A stretch of 64,000 bases of DNA from Marchantia polymorpha subsp. ruderalis (lineage: Eukaryota > Streptophyta > Marchantiopsida > Marchantiales > Marchantiaceae): the NCBI GenBank assembly GCA_037833965.1, contig AP031356.1:11120501-11184500 (forward strand). Reading direction: 5' to 3'. Each line of letters begins with the position of its first letter. Position 1 is the first letter of the stretch. The notes beneath the pieces were generated by a model. The model did not search any database. It was not told where the DNA came from and saw only the letters and a list, made by a program, of their open reading frames with translations. Shown here one piece after another: positions 24,560-37,729 of this stretch. The translations under genes and the position numbers were made by a program.

Positions 24560-27500
24560 TACGAACTACAAACCAGATCTATTAAATAAGCTGTTGCATG
24601 ACTGACGATAGCGAGTTCCCGAGCAGTAAGCCCAGCTCGAAAAAGTCCTCCGGGCGACAAAAGCCTGCATTAAAGAAATGATCTCGAAGAAAAGACCGAA
24701 TGCTACAGGAATTGTCATCGGTGTCATGGCAAGGCTCTAAACCTCATGCTAGTCCAGATACAGATCAACAGAGATTCATAACAATATGTAGAGCCTCAGA
24801 AACGTGGTACAATTGCTACACAAGCTGCTCTGAACCGGGGATATACGCTACAGCGCTGAGCCGTAGAGCCGTCTGGCTCGAATCCAGTGTACTCCATTCG
24901 GAAGTGATTGCACTCTGCAGACTCGCCTCTTCTATATCCTCGCCTCCTCTGGGTCGGAGGCAAGGATTTTCTGCCCCTGACCTGACCTGACCTGAACTGA
25001 CGCTCAACCCAGCTCACTGTTAACCGGAGGACGTGCCTTCCGTATGTGGGAAGTCACGGTATGGTCGACCAGGTAGGTGGGCAAGGTAACTTTGACAAGG
25101 TTTCGCGTATACCGCAGTCGAGTAGGCGTTTACAGCGTATTGCATGAGGAGCCACATTACAGTACATGTTAACCAGGGAAGGAGAGGCCGGGATGAGGTT
25201 GGCGGGGAGGGGAAGGGAGGGGAAGGGAGGGGAGGGTTGAAGGCCGCGGGCGACCGGGCATGCTGACCGGGTGAGTTGATGTGTGGGAAGGCAGAAGAAG
25301 TCGTCGTCGTCGTCGGCGGTGTTTTGACAATGATTCCTCCTCTAAATCTGGAGGCTGGTTTAGTCATACCTTCGGTGAGAGTACACGTGGCCATATTTGG
25401 TGGGTCAGTGCCTCCGTCGCCCTGACGTGCATCGCTCACCGCTGCGGCGGTGGTCCGTACGTCCGCAGGAGACCAAACCTCCGTTCTGTCCGACTGCGAC
25501 CTCCGGGTCCTCGGCAGTATCGTAACGCGAGTGAGGGGACGGACCTCCGTCCGTCAGCCCTTCCGAAGAAGAAGAAGAAGAGCTTTGAGATCTGTCCTCA
25601 TCTTCGCCGTCGAGTTAAAGACCTTTGTCTCTTCTTCGCTGGTTAGAGAACTACCTCCAACCACCGGTCGCTGAAGAGAAGAGCCCGGTGTTGAAGAGCG
25701 ATCCGAAATTAACCCGCGAAAGATATCTCGATCTCTGCAATCTCCTATCGGCGATCGAACACATCGAACTGTTGACAGGGAACTCGGAGTCCCCTGACCT
25801 CTGCTTTCCGGTAAAAATCCCTCTTTATCTTTCTTCATCTTTCTCTATCGTCGCGTTAGAGGCAGAGCGCCTCCGCCAAATCCCTTCCAACGAATGGCGG
25901 GATCGCTGCAAACGGACGAATGCGTTCCCCGGACGATTGCGAAGAAGCGAAGCGAGACCGCAGTGCTCTTCCACCGCGACCGGACCTCCCGGTGGTACGG
26001 TACGTACAGAATCTGGTTACCTCCTCTGCGGGAAGCCGACTGCGGCGCTGTGACCAGGCCCGGACGGACGGCCCTACAGCAGCGGACCGAGCTGAAGTCT
26101 CTCCGGTCCCCGAAGGTCATGTTTTACCGGGATGGCGTTGGCCTGCGGCGAGGGTTTCCTTCGAATGATGGACAGCAGCCGGTGGAGGACGGGGGGTGCC
26201 GGTCATTCCGAGACGGCGAGGGTGCGTCTGTAGACCTGTCAGGGCTGCTTTGCTGGCCGTATGTGGGTGAGGTAGGGTAAGGATGGACGGAGGTCAGAGC
26301 AAGCAGCGGACGATCGCCGTCTCTAGTTCGAGCTTCCCCATCGCCGAGCGCGGGGAGGGGGAGGGAGAGGGCGAGGGCAGGGGGGGAGGGCGGGGTCGGG
26401 GGTATACTCCTTGGGGCCTCTCCTGAGTCGCAGGGCAGAGAGTGTCGAGAGAGTGGAGAGTGGAGACGGAGGGCAGAGAACCTAATCGCCCGTGGGTGCC
26501 AGCTCTCTGACGAGTGCGCGAAGGGTGGCGGCTTAATCACCGCCCGCGAGGGCTCGGCTCCATTTTTCTTGGTCCGCAGAAACGCCGGCATTAGTGACAG
26601 GCGTCGCACAGGCTTCGTCGGGAGGGGTGGGGGAGAAAGGGTGGGGGAGAGCGGGGTAGAGGGTAGTGGCGAGGACGGAGGACGGAGGACGGAGAACGGG
26701 AACAGGCGCTGGCGACGAAGGCCCGAATTAGAGAGGACGCAGTTTAATAATATTATTTACTTTTCTGGCAGGAAAGCTGTTTGATTGTTTTGTTTACCTG
26801 TGGAGTTGTTGTTCCTGCGTATGTTTGTGTCTGGCATGCTTTCGCTCGTTCTCTCGCCGGCCTATCGGCTGTCTGTGTAGCCCTCTCTCTCTCTCGCCCA
26901 AACAAGGTCTTTTTATTTTCCTATCTCTTTTGGGCATGATTTTGGATTCCGGGGGATATTTTCTGCGTCCACACCTCGTGCCCAGATTCCTCACCAGCAC
27001 CCGTCGCGCGAGTGCTTTGCTTCTGCGTTTTTCTGCGCTTTGCTCCCGCGGTCATGTCCCAGCGCTTTCCGACGTTGTTTCACGCGTTTCTCCTCGTGCT
27101 TTCTTAGGGTTGCCGAGTTCAGTTCTCTTACTCGCTGGTGCTCTTCCGAAGCACTGTCACCACCCCCGTGTCATCTTTCTGTTAGCGCTTTTCCCAATGC
27201 GATCGAAGGGTGTCGTCGAGGCCTCCGTTTTGCTCGAGTGATCAGGACCACCTTCTTCGAGGTCGTCCACGAGCTTTTAGATGCATCTCTGAAAGCCGTC
27301 TGCACTGCCTGTCGAGCACGGAGGAAAATCTAGCTTGCTTGGACTCGAGCACCCTTTTGAAACCTCGCAGTTGTCACCGGGATGTGCCAACTCCTCCTGT
27401 GACGGGCAGTCTGCAATTTTCACGGATGCAGTTCATGCTCTCGTGTCGGAGCATCTTAGATTAGCCTCTGGATTAGTGTCAACCGAAAGAAACCATGTTC

Positions 27501-27670
27501 TCTTGTAGAACTGGGTCGCCGTTTAGCGAAGGATGGGTAAAATCGGAACAGGTGACGGGCGAATTGTGGTCTGAAGGGAGGAAAATACAGAGGGTGATGG
27601 AGCTTTGCTGAAATGGGAAGCCGCCAAGTCAAGCCGTAAATGCTTTTACTTTTGCAGTCACGTGTACGCA
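24560..27670. promoter_or_regulatory. GC-rich upstream and 5' untranslated region of SIZ1
   Basis: Composition rises sharply from about 24.6 kb. The region holds CCTGA repeats near 24975-24995, G-rich runs at about 25190-25237 and 26340-26402, and CT-rich stretches after 26.8 kb that are typical of plant 5' untranslated regions. It ends at the proposed SIZ1 start codon, 27671. Open frames such as 25894-26280 have no recognisable domain and are more simply explained by the low density of AT-rich stop codons. The transcription start and any untranslated intron could not be placed. Confidence 0.5.
26340..26402 (+). other. G-run cluster with quadruplex potential upstream of SIZ1
   Basis: Many runs of three to six G, separated by one or two other bases, lie on the plus strand; a similar but shorter cluster lies at about 25190-25237. 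The pattern meets the usual G3+N1-7 rule for quadruplex-forming sequence. Whether it folds is not known. Confidence 0.6.
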
Positions 27671-30600
27671 ATGGATGACGTTTCTCGCTGTCGGGTATTG
27701 ATCTTATTTTTCACCCTGAATGAATGGACATCCGTTTTGGATTGTGAGAATACCTTGTTGTGGTTCAATCGTCTCATCATGTGATTTACGTCGAAGGGAA
27801 CAAATTGCAATTCGTCGAAAAATCGTTACCCGGACCAATTTAGAACTCAATACACTTGCTCTCACACCCAACTTGAAGTGGTTTACAAGGAGAAGCATTT
27901 TTCCGAAGAAAGATCTTAAGCTATGTTCTATTGCTTGCTGTATTACAAAGTAAACAAGTAAATTGGATTTCTGTCTTGCAGTGTCTCTGGTTGTAAGAAC
28001 CTGGATAGAACACAGATGTGGAAGAATCTCATATGTTGTGGCTTTTTGAAGCTAGTAAGCTTCTGCATACCATCACCGAAGAGAGAAGTAGACATTTACT
28101 CGCAACCGTAGTTTGCAGAATCGCTGAAGCTACCTGAGTCTTTGAACGAAGTCGTGACCCATATTATTTTAGGTCCGCTGATTCTGAATATGACAGTTGA
28201 ATTGTAAAGTTCATGTAGTATCTCACGCACTCTCTGTCTCGGTTGGGTTGGGTTGGGTTAAATGTTGGCCTTATTTTTGACGATCGTCTTCTTCTCTCCC
28301 ATTTCCCAGCTTTCTTGTACTTTCGTTTTACAACATATTGCTCAGGTGTGTTGAGCAGTGAATGCTATGAGAGTAGTTCTACAGAGTTCTTTTTTCTAAA
28401 TCATGTTTTTCAGTTGCAAACGCACAGTTTGCCTGCCAGGACAATACGTCTGTTGACTCATATTTGTTTTATATGGTCACCATGGACATGGTTATTACAG
28501 TTTAAAGATATGAGGCTTGAGATTTTCATGCCTACTAAATAAATATTGAAGTCAAGCTCTGTAAGAAATCAACAGAATGGTTTGTAAATGTATATGCTAC
28601 TCCTTTTTTTTTTTCTTGATGACGGGCAAAGGCTGACCGATCTCATTCCCACTGGAGACGTCCAATGCAATTAGCTATGGGTTTTCAGCCATCGTTTACA
28701 TGCTTTTAGCTGGTAGCGGTGCACATGTATGTATACTTTACTGCGAGCGAACGACGTAGGTTTGAAGTAGAACTTTCCCATTGGTGAGAGGAGAGAACGT
28801 TGCCTTCAATCTTTTCTCTCTTTTTTCCCCTGCGGTGACCTCATTACCGGTGGTTGCTTGAAAAGATCTTGATCTATTTTCTGTCATTACCTCTCCCATA
28901 GAGTGCGTGCGACGTCGGTTCAAGTTTTTCCATAGAGTGCGTGTGACGTCGTTTCAACCTTTCTTGTCGTGATGGGTCCTGTCTGCTTCTGAATAGATAT
29001 ATTTCACTTCCTTTTTGTTTGTACCTTTATTTCAACTTCGTAGTTTTAATGTGGTCGTATGTAGGGCTTGTTTCTCATCTACCATGAACTTAAGCCTTTC
29101 GGTTTTTTTTATGGACTAATATAGGAACTGCCGGGCACCACTTTTCTACGGTAGGACAAACACCCTTTGTTATTTATCCATCTTCCTTTCTCTATCGCAA
29201 ATTTGAATCTATATTTTGAGTAACTTTGTCAGTTTCCATCATCACTTGTCATGAATACCTCTCATTCGATGGTCTTAGGACATTTGAGTTGCAGTTTCGC
29301 ATCGTCAGGTCCTTAGGGAGTGATACATTTTTAGTCGACCCAGTCATCATCAATATTTCTTCATCTCTAAATGATTGTCCATTAAGTTCAATTGGGGAAG
29401 GGCAGGATGCCGTCATATCCTCTGGGGAAGGTTCGGAAAGAACGGTTTTGACGAGAATTCTGACAAGGTACTCGATATAACGAAATAGACTTTCTTGATT
29501 GAGTTTGAGCTTGAACCTGGGGCTTTCAAGATTTACTGTCAGCCCCACAGAAGAAATGTAGGTCACCTCAGTCGTGAGAGTTCTGAGATTGGTTGTATGA
29601 AATGAAGTCATAGCCTTGAATTGCTCGATATGTTTTCAAAATATACTCTGTATTGCACATACTCCATGCAACTTGTATACGAAATTGGAATAATTTTCAC
29701 ATAAGCAAGAAATGTACTTCAACTTTTCTTGGATACGCTTTGGGATTTCCTCAATTGCAACTCGTCCTGAGTTCACTTCGCCGCTGTCTTCTCCCATCAT
29801 TATTTGAAATAGCTGAACATTTACTTGATTGTTTGTTGTGTATTCATGAAATGTGAGCTTCAAGATTTTGAACTACGTACTTTTTTCACCCCAGGCGCGT
29901 CCACCTATAGACGAAGGCAACATCGTAAAGTAGTTGTCATATTGCATATAAAGGCACTTCCGAAGAGTTTTGATAGAAAGTTGTGCGAATAGCCTCGATA
30001 TATCAACGTGAATTATTCTAGCGAGGACTGGAAATTTCGATTTCCTGACTAGTATGACCGAACATTATTCGTTCCCTCTACAAGCTTTGCTCAATCTTTG
30101 AAGTTTTCGGATTTTTCTCCTGGACCATGGCGGTCTTACTTTAGGAACTGTGTGCTGCCAAGCAACGGCTGCCAACTTCCAGTACCTAACTGGTAATTAT
30201 ACTTCTTACAAATTTGCAGGAACAATTGGCTTCTTTTCGAATTAGAGAACTGAAGGACGTACTCTCTAGACTTGGACTTCCCAAGCAGGGCAAGAAGCAG
30301 GTATTGTTATCAAATCTTGAACATCGTCACTGAGGAACTTTTACGTTGACAAGGTCACTTCTCTTTTTAACTCTTTCCAACTACTGGCATGAGAACTTGT
30401 TGAGGCTAGGAATTTTGTTTGTAACTCGCCGATGTCTCTGTACAGGTTCTCATGGAAAAGATAATGGGAGTTCTTGTACCAACAGAGAGGCCAGCTATTG
30501 CTCTTAAAAGTACGTTTTCATCTTGAGCGTGTCTTGACAACAAATGCCTCGAAGCAGATGTGCAATAGTAGGATTATGTCTCAACAGCAAGTCATGCTGA

Positions 30601-33600
30601 TGCTTAGAGGCTGCTTACAAAGAATAGCTTTCAGTCTCTTTTCTGACAATTTTACATGTTCAGTGTAAGTCAGTGACGGTGATCAATGTCTGATAAGTGA
30701 CAAAATATTTGTTGTCTTTTGATCCATACTGCTATCTTTCAAACTTATTCCCGGGAAGATGGCAGAAATATGTGAATCTGGGGATGCTTCTCAGCATTTT
30801 CTGGAAGCCGAAGTCTCGAAGAGATGAGGTCGCTGAATAGTCATGGTATTTAGGCTCACGCCATGGAACGTTCGTAGGCAACGTCGATGTTCCAACACAG
30901 ATGTTCCAACTATGTCAACGACGTAACAGTTGACACTGTTGTGTACTCTTAACGTCTTCTCCTGTGATCGATTTCCGGTCACTGTCTGTAGAGTTAACTA
31001 GTAGCCAATATTCTAGCGTCGTGTGCTTCTTGCCGTCTTCCTCTCTAAAATTTGTTTAGTTTATGAAAAATGGTAACATTATGCTCGATTGATATGTATA
31101 GAATATCTGCTTCTACTACACATTGAACGACATGATGATGGGTTTTCGTGTGTTGTCCATTGGCACCCTCACATTTATTTTTGTTGTGAAAATCATTTGC
31201 TATGGTCAAGGAAAGATACTGTATAGTAATGGAAGGATACAGGATTCACAGAATAAAGAGGCACTTTGCTTCGCAGGATGATGACTTGGTTTTGGATGAG
31301 AGAGCCATAGTCCTGACCGAATAAAATGGATCGTTCAGGTCTGGGTCGGGGAGCGAACAAGAATGCCCTTAGTAGAGAAGATTGTGTGAATGTCATTGAC
31401 GACATATACAGGTTTGTACAAGTTTTGAGCTCTTTAAATCAAATGCACGTGCCTTTACTTGGTAAAATTTGTTGTTTCCTTTCGTATTAGTTTTGATCGA
31501 ACGTTCCCACTTGCGCGAAATGAATTGATGTACCCATCACCAATTGTCATCGACACTTTAGATGCCTTCTACGTGGCCGCTCGTTTGAAGTGTGTATTAT
31601 GCTTTGTGCAGAAAGCTTCGGGGCTCTGCAGCTCCCGACCTGGCATCTGCTGGGAAGAAAGACGTAGGAGCAGGATCAAGTAGTGTCGCACGATCTGAAG
31701 AGCCCGACGAAGCTGGTGGGTTGGAAGCCAGCAAAACACGATGCCCTTGTGGCAACTCGAGGGACATGGGTACGATGATTCAGGTGAGACATCTCCCTTT
31801 TACAATATATATTCTCGTATGTTCTCGTCAAGAGAACTTTTAGGACAGTGTAAGAGGTGTTTTTCCGTCAGACCATGACATATTGATGTAGACGTGAGGA
31901 CCCCCGATGACTATAGTAATTAATCAAGCTTGTCGCTTGTTTTCTCATGCAAGCAGTGTGATGAGGCCAAATGTGGAGTTTGGCAACACATCAATTGTGT
32001 GGTGATACCAGAAAAAGCTGACGAGAAAGCGGAACCGGAAGTTCCGAATTCTTTCTATTGCGAGCAATGCCGCATCAACCGCAGTGATCCGTAAGTCACC
32101 TCTGAGGGACATGATCCACGCAGTGACTTGTTTTTTGTGAACTTGATTTGATTTGATGGTATTCCGTGGAGATAATTTGTTGGTCAAAGCTTTTATTGAG
32201 ATTTAGCCAACGTAATGGGCTGACTTCCGAAGACTTCCACCTCTTGAGTCGTGTGATCGAGTTTTTTCTTTGACATCAAGGACTTGTAAACAACATGAGC
32301 CACTATGTTTCTAATGCTACGATGGTCTTTCAGATTTTGTGCAACGGTAACTCCAATAACTGCAACAAAGTTGCAAACCACCGGGACCAGAACAGAAGGG
32401 TGAGTTTCCACCAGTTTGCATGTAATGATGTGAACATGAACTCACTATGATCTGTTTCCCCAGTGAAGATTGAATTAAGAACGATCTATGAGCTGCATTG
32501 TGACTGCTCTACCGAAATTCTCATCAATCTGTTTGGGTAATTTTTCACAGCCAAAGTCCAATGCAGAATGTGGAGAAGACTTTCAATTTGTCAACGAACG
32601 AGAAAGACATGATAAGCAGACCGAATTATGACCTCCAGGTTGGTTGCCTTTGTGAGGCTCTCTTTAGGATGTCAAGCTTCTTGGCTGGGCTTCTAGTTCG
32701 GCAGATATTGAGTCATATTGCGGACCAAAGAATCCTTGGTTCTTTGTAGTTCTCATCTTTCTGATCAAAAAGTGTTTCAATGCAGGTCTGGTGTGTGCTT
32801 CTCAACGACAAGGTCCCGTTCCGAATGCACTGGCCAGCGTTTGCTGACCTTAGGATCAATGGTACTGTTCTGGCGTCGATATTTTCTACCCTTCATTGGT
32901 TAGACTTATATCTAAATGCCATTATAAGATGTTAGTTGTAAATATGAGTTTCTGATTCTTGTTTCAATTACCCAGAATGTTTAGTATCTTTTCGTACTTA
33001 TCTCATATGATCTAAAAAGAGGTACATTCTTCAAAATCATGTGATTCTGAAGGATGAATATCTTTGTTGTCTCTGTCTAAGTTGTGAAGAAATTTTTCTC
33101 TTAGTTTAGCACAACATTGATTTGACGCGTTTACATTCAGTGATCCTCCGACTCTAAGTGCAAGACAAGTGTGTCTTTTAGGGGAATGTGTTTGACGATT
33201 GAGATGGTTTTCCGTCGACATTCAATCTACAGTTGTGTTTTTGGATTACGCCGACAGTTCTTTATTTTATGATTCGTTTTGTTCTTTTTGGTCTAGAATC
33301 GGAACATGTTGTTATCTTAGTCGGTCTTCATGTTGCTTTACCTCCCGAGATGGGTAGACGTCATTCTTATACTCCTACTACCTACTTTTCTCGTTATCTG
33401 TCGTTACAGGAGTTTCTGTCCGTGTAACTAATAGGCCCGGAGGACAATTACTGGGAGCAAACGGTCGCGATGAAGGACCAGGGGTAGGAGCCTTAATGCA
33501 ATTATCATGCTTTGTCGTTGTTTTCTTGAGCACGGGATTTGAAGTATTTTCTTCGTTCAGTTTTAAGTAATGACATTGTATGCAGCGTTCCCTATTATAT

Positions 33601-36600
33601 GCTGTACATATTATCACACAATAACCTTGGTCGCGCCTTGGACAGATCACCACGTATGCAAAAGATGGAACCAATCGCATAGCCTTTTCCGCCTACGATG
33701 CTCGACCATTCTGCATTGGTGTGCGCATTATACGTCGAAACACTCTTGCTCAGGTTACATCCTGTCTTATTGATTGAGTTGAAGATGACGCGCACGAAAA
33801 TGGCGATTGTATATCAAAACTGTGGAGAATTGAGTTATGTGCTGATTTGCTCGCAATGTGTTAAAGCTGGTCTCGAATCATCACATCGAAGTTGCTCATA
33901 ATGGTTTATCCACTTTTGTCTCTGAACGTGGGTTTCACGTTCTATTCTTTGTCTTTAGGTGCTTGCGTCAATACCAGACGTCAACAAGGGTGAAGACTTC
34001 GAGGAGGCAATTGCACGGGTACGTCGAGCTTTCAACGGTGGTGGTCAAGGGAACGCCGACGATGGAGATGACAGTGACTTGGAGGTGGTTGCCGAATCAG
34101 TATCAGTAACATTAAGATGCCCGGTGAGGGGTTGCACTTTTTAACATCCTTCGAGCTAACTACAAGGATTGCGTTTATATCTAGGTAGTTTTGATAGTAT
34201 TATTGTCTACTCTGCACATCCGGACCCTGCTTGCACATTTCGTAAACAATTTTGTATCGAAACGTAGTGCGAGTCTTCTGATTGGTCGAAGTTCTATTTT
34301 TGAATGTAGATGAGCGGTGGGCGCATCAAAGTCGCAGGGCGCTTCAAACCCTGCACGCACATGGGGTGTTTTGACCTCAATACGTTTGTCGAAATGAACC
34401 AGCGGGCCCGGAAGGTACGGGAAGGATTTTGGTACTAACTGAAGAGTCCCAAGAGAGATCAGTTTTTTGGTGGTTGGAAGTGCCCGAAACAAACCTGACA
34501 TTGTGTTTGCAGTACCTTTAGTGGAAGAGGGAAAGGGTTTTGGCCTTTGACATGACCATCGCATGTCGTTGTTGATGAATTACAGAACTCTAGAAAATCG
34601 CTCACAGTATCGATCATCCGACTTCCTTGTGTTTCATGTTCCAGTCGTATTATTCGTATTACATATGCAATGACAGCCTTCTTGCTGCTGTTAGTCGTAA
34701 CCGACGGGAGTCATTATATATGCCAGGCCATGTATGATCTGTTCCTCAAGTGCGGTTTTCTTTTCGAGAGTGGGGAGCCGAATCTAATTTCTCTGAGTGC
34801 ATACATTCTGATTGCAGTGGCAATGCCCTATCTGCTTGAAAAATTATTCTTTGGAGAATTTGGTTATCGATCCATACTTCAATCGAGTTACATCTGCGGT
34901 AAGCTTATCAGCGAAATTGATATAACCAACAAATCCCTAAAGTCATGAGTTTGAAGCAGTCGATTTTGTAACATCATGACAAATATCGAGATAGTGAAGC
35001 TTTCTGTTCTGAAGACCGAGGTATGCCGACCTGTGCGATTATTGTCATGCCTATACCAGATCGTTTCGGCGTCGTGTTCGTACCCAAACAAGACTTCTGA
35101 CTTCGTCTATTGTGTGTGTTATACGTTGTAGCTCAAGGGCTATGCGGAAGATGTGACTGAAGTTGAGCTCAAACCGGATGGTCTGTGGCGGCCAAAAGTA
35201 GAGGGAGAGAAGTCTCGAGATCCATGGCGTACACCTGATGGTACAGTAGTGGTTGCAAATGGTTCTGCGAAGGAACAAAAAATACCTTTGGTTCATGTAA
35301 AATTGGAAGAAGGTGTCTCACATGAAAGGGGTTCGCGTTCTCTGATGATAGGAGTCAAGAGAGCTGTTGACGGCCAATGGGCGGTGAGCCCCGCGAAACG
35401 GGCGAATGGATGGGCTTCAGCCAACGCCGCCGGGCCAAGCGAGAGAGCAAAGCCTACTGTCAACATATCTCGGAGTAGCAGCGCTACTGATAGTAACGAT
35501 GAAGAGAACGGAGAGGATGGTGAACGAAGCGTGAATCAGGAACAGGAACCCAGCGAAAAAGACGAAAACAATGGCTATCTCGACGAAAATGAAGTAGAAT
35601 TTTCATCAAGAGGTGCACATGCTGGCAGTGCCTGGCCCACCAACAAAGCTGGGCCTAGTGAAAAGCAGCCTGCAGCAGACGTTATAGTTCTTAGTGACAC
35701 AGATGACGAGGACGGGGACATCATGGTTGTTGGTTCCTCAGGTGCGTCAGCTTACGCAGGTTCAGATACAATGGGTAGGCCCACATCGACGAGACCAGCA
35801 TCTCCAGATAGGGATACCCAGGAAAATCCAGATGATGAACATTTTGTTAGCAGCATTCCGCAACCATTCGCTCTTGTAAATCCCTTGCTTTCTACTCGTG
35901 GACTTACCAATTCGATGGAAAACAAGTCTAATAATGGAGGAAATCTTGGCCTGCCTCTAGACTCTATGTGGCCACCTGCGATACGGCCGTCGACTGGGCC
36001 ATATAACTACTTCTCGACTTCATCGGATCACATCAATTCGTCTTCTGTTCAGCACAATCCTCCTATCAGGCCAACGGCGGTGCAAGCTGTGGCAGGTCCG
36101 TATGGATTGACTTCAAACCAGCAAACTAGGGACCCCGGGAGGAGCACTGGTTGGAAGTTTGGGCGCTCACCCACTCGCAGTCAGTCGAATTCTGAATGTA
36201 ACGGCGCCAGCAACGATGGGGGACTTGTTGTTACATCTAGGGATTGTCCGTTGCGGCTCTTGCTGCCTCATCAGCCCGCTCGAGCTCAGACTCAGCCGAG
36301 CCTTCGAGAACCTCATGAGGAAGTCGACAACACGTGGTTTTCGCTCAGTATACCAGGTCATGACAACAACTCAAATCCAGTTCCAGCTAGGCGAGACAAG
36401 CAACGACCTGCATCTCAAGGAAGGGCTTGTTTTGATTCTTTGGCAGAAACAGGTGAGGCATTCTACGTTTTTCTGTTGTTGGCTCTTCGGGTTGATAAGT
36501 CCAGAGTGCGCGAAAGCAAGTCCCTGTTTCTCACAGTGTCCTTGACCACTCGTTGATACGGCGTTGGACTTGATCTTTCAGTCGTATTATCGATCTCGTA

Positions 36601-37729
36601 AAGTCTCACGACATCAGTTACCCGAATTGGTTTCTACGTGGCTAGGATGTTTTTCGAAATGTACCTGGCTCCAGTTCTGTCATCGGAGTGTTCTTATGCA
36701 TCGTGTTATGACTTAGATGGAGCCGTTATGGCTTAGCTTTCATGTCTGTTCTCTTCGGTCTTCTTGCGTGTCAAGCCCTCGAATTTTTTATTGCAATTGT
36801 TCTTTGAATGTGTGCATCAATTCTGAAAAGTTTTCGAAGAACATCGGTTTCTAGCCTGCCACAGAATTGTAGGCATTGCATCAGGTTCTTTGCTGATGAA
36901 GGGCTTGATCCCAAAGTTACTATACGCCCACGTAGATAGATTCAATTATTTTCCTATACTACATTCCTATTCGTAATTGGTGTGGGCCACACCAATTGGA
37001 AGGCCAAATTTTATACCCCAAGCAGTAGTTTGTGTGAGCCCCCTTAATCAGGAATCGTGTAAAATCTACGCTGTCTGGTCTAATAGTGCAGACTAATTAA
37101 ATTGTGCCAAAAAATTGAGAGTCACTATTAGAACTACTTAGATATTACGTTAATTCAGCTCAATTATTGCGCACTCATTACAATGGCTGCACCGCATTGA
37201 ACTTCGATTAATGTACAATATCTTTCCATATGGAAGTTATGTCATGGGAGTTCTGCAGAGTTTCTAACCCCTGTTCAATGCAGGAAATATTCTTCCATCC
37301 CGTTGAAATTCAGGTCCATTTGGTCACGTTTTCAATCGCAGGTTTTGGGTCATAGAAACGATTTCTGTCAGATCCCGTTTTCGCAGGAGTACTTCAGTGA
37401 AATAGTTGCCCCCCTGCTATTATTTGCAGATTGCGTACTTCAGGCTATTGTTCAAGTGTATGATATCCGGTCTTTGTTGTGCAGCGTCCGAAGTCCTCCT
37501 CGGAATGAACTCCCGTTCAGGCCAAGCTGAGAACAGATCAAAAGCCCACAGCAGTCCTCCATATGGCTCCCCAGTAGACTCTCTATCCCCCGCTCCAACC
37601 AGTCCTCCGTATGGAAGGGTTCCTGCAATACAATCCAGTTCACCACGTTCTAATTCACACCGTAGTCCAGCGGTGTCAAATAGACATCATCGTCATAGTT
37701 ATTTTCGAGTTGATTCCGATTCTGATTAG
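27671..37729 (+). CDS. SIZ1: SIZ1-type E3 SUMO-protein ligase (SAP, PHD, PINIT, SP-RING)
   Basis: Sixteen coding exons: 27671-27694, 30220-30300, 30446-30509, 31339-31411, 31612-31783, 31957-32090, 32334-32399, 32551-32638, 32786-32861, 33410-33483, 33646-33753, 33959-34123, 34310-34414, 34818-34898, 35132-36452 and 37485-37729. All junctions are GT/AG and the total is 2877 nt, 958 residues plus stop. The eight-codon first exon (MDDVSRCR) matches the layout of plant SIZ1 genes. Domains: SAP at 9-56 (DNA/chromatin binding); PHD finger at 124-176 with C125, C127, C139, C144, H149, C152, C173 and C176; PINIT region at about 183-320; SP-RING with C374, C390, H392, C395, C413 and C416; and a SUMO-interacting motif, [11 protein letters not shown], at about 621-631. 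The tail is disordered, with two SSPPYG/TSPPYG motifs. SIZ1 transfers SUMO from SCE1 to nuclear targets in stress, phosphate and hormone responses. Retaining the last intron would add a short tail ending at 36556. Confidence 0.94.
28238..28259 (+). repeat. Short TTGGG repeat in SIZ1 intron 1
   Basis: Three to four copies of GGTTG/TTGGG in a row. It resembles telomere-type repeats only loosely; the plant telomere unit is TTTAGGG. Confidence 0.7.
28896..28963 (+). repeat. 34-bp tandem duplication with ACGT cores in SIZ1 intron 1
   Basis: Two adjacent copies of a 34-bp unit, 28896-28929 and 28930-28963, differ at a few positions. Each contains GACGTC, a palindromic ACGT-core element of the kind bound by plant bZIP factors (TGACGTC in the second copy). 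The first intron of plant genes often carries enhancer elements, so a regulatory role is possible but inferred. Confidence 0.8.
36975..36997. repeat. Perfect 11-bp inverted repeat with 1-base loop in the last SIZ1 intron
   Basis: AATTGGTGTGG, one G, then CCACACCAATT. It lies in the 1-kb intron between the last two coding exons of SIZ1. Confidence 0.92.

Noticed and set aside
24841..24900. B-box-like GGCTCGAATCC suggesting a tRNA
   Set aside because: No matching A box or acceptor stem at the right distance.
28238..28259. Telomere-like TTGGG repeat
   Set aside because: Only three to four units and not the plant telomere unit TTTAGGG.
35153..36556. A separate 467-codon gene inside SIZ1
   Set aside because: It is the long penultimate exon of SIZ1 read through its donor at 36453; the apparent start is a GTG codon within the exon.
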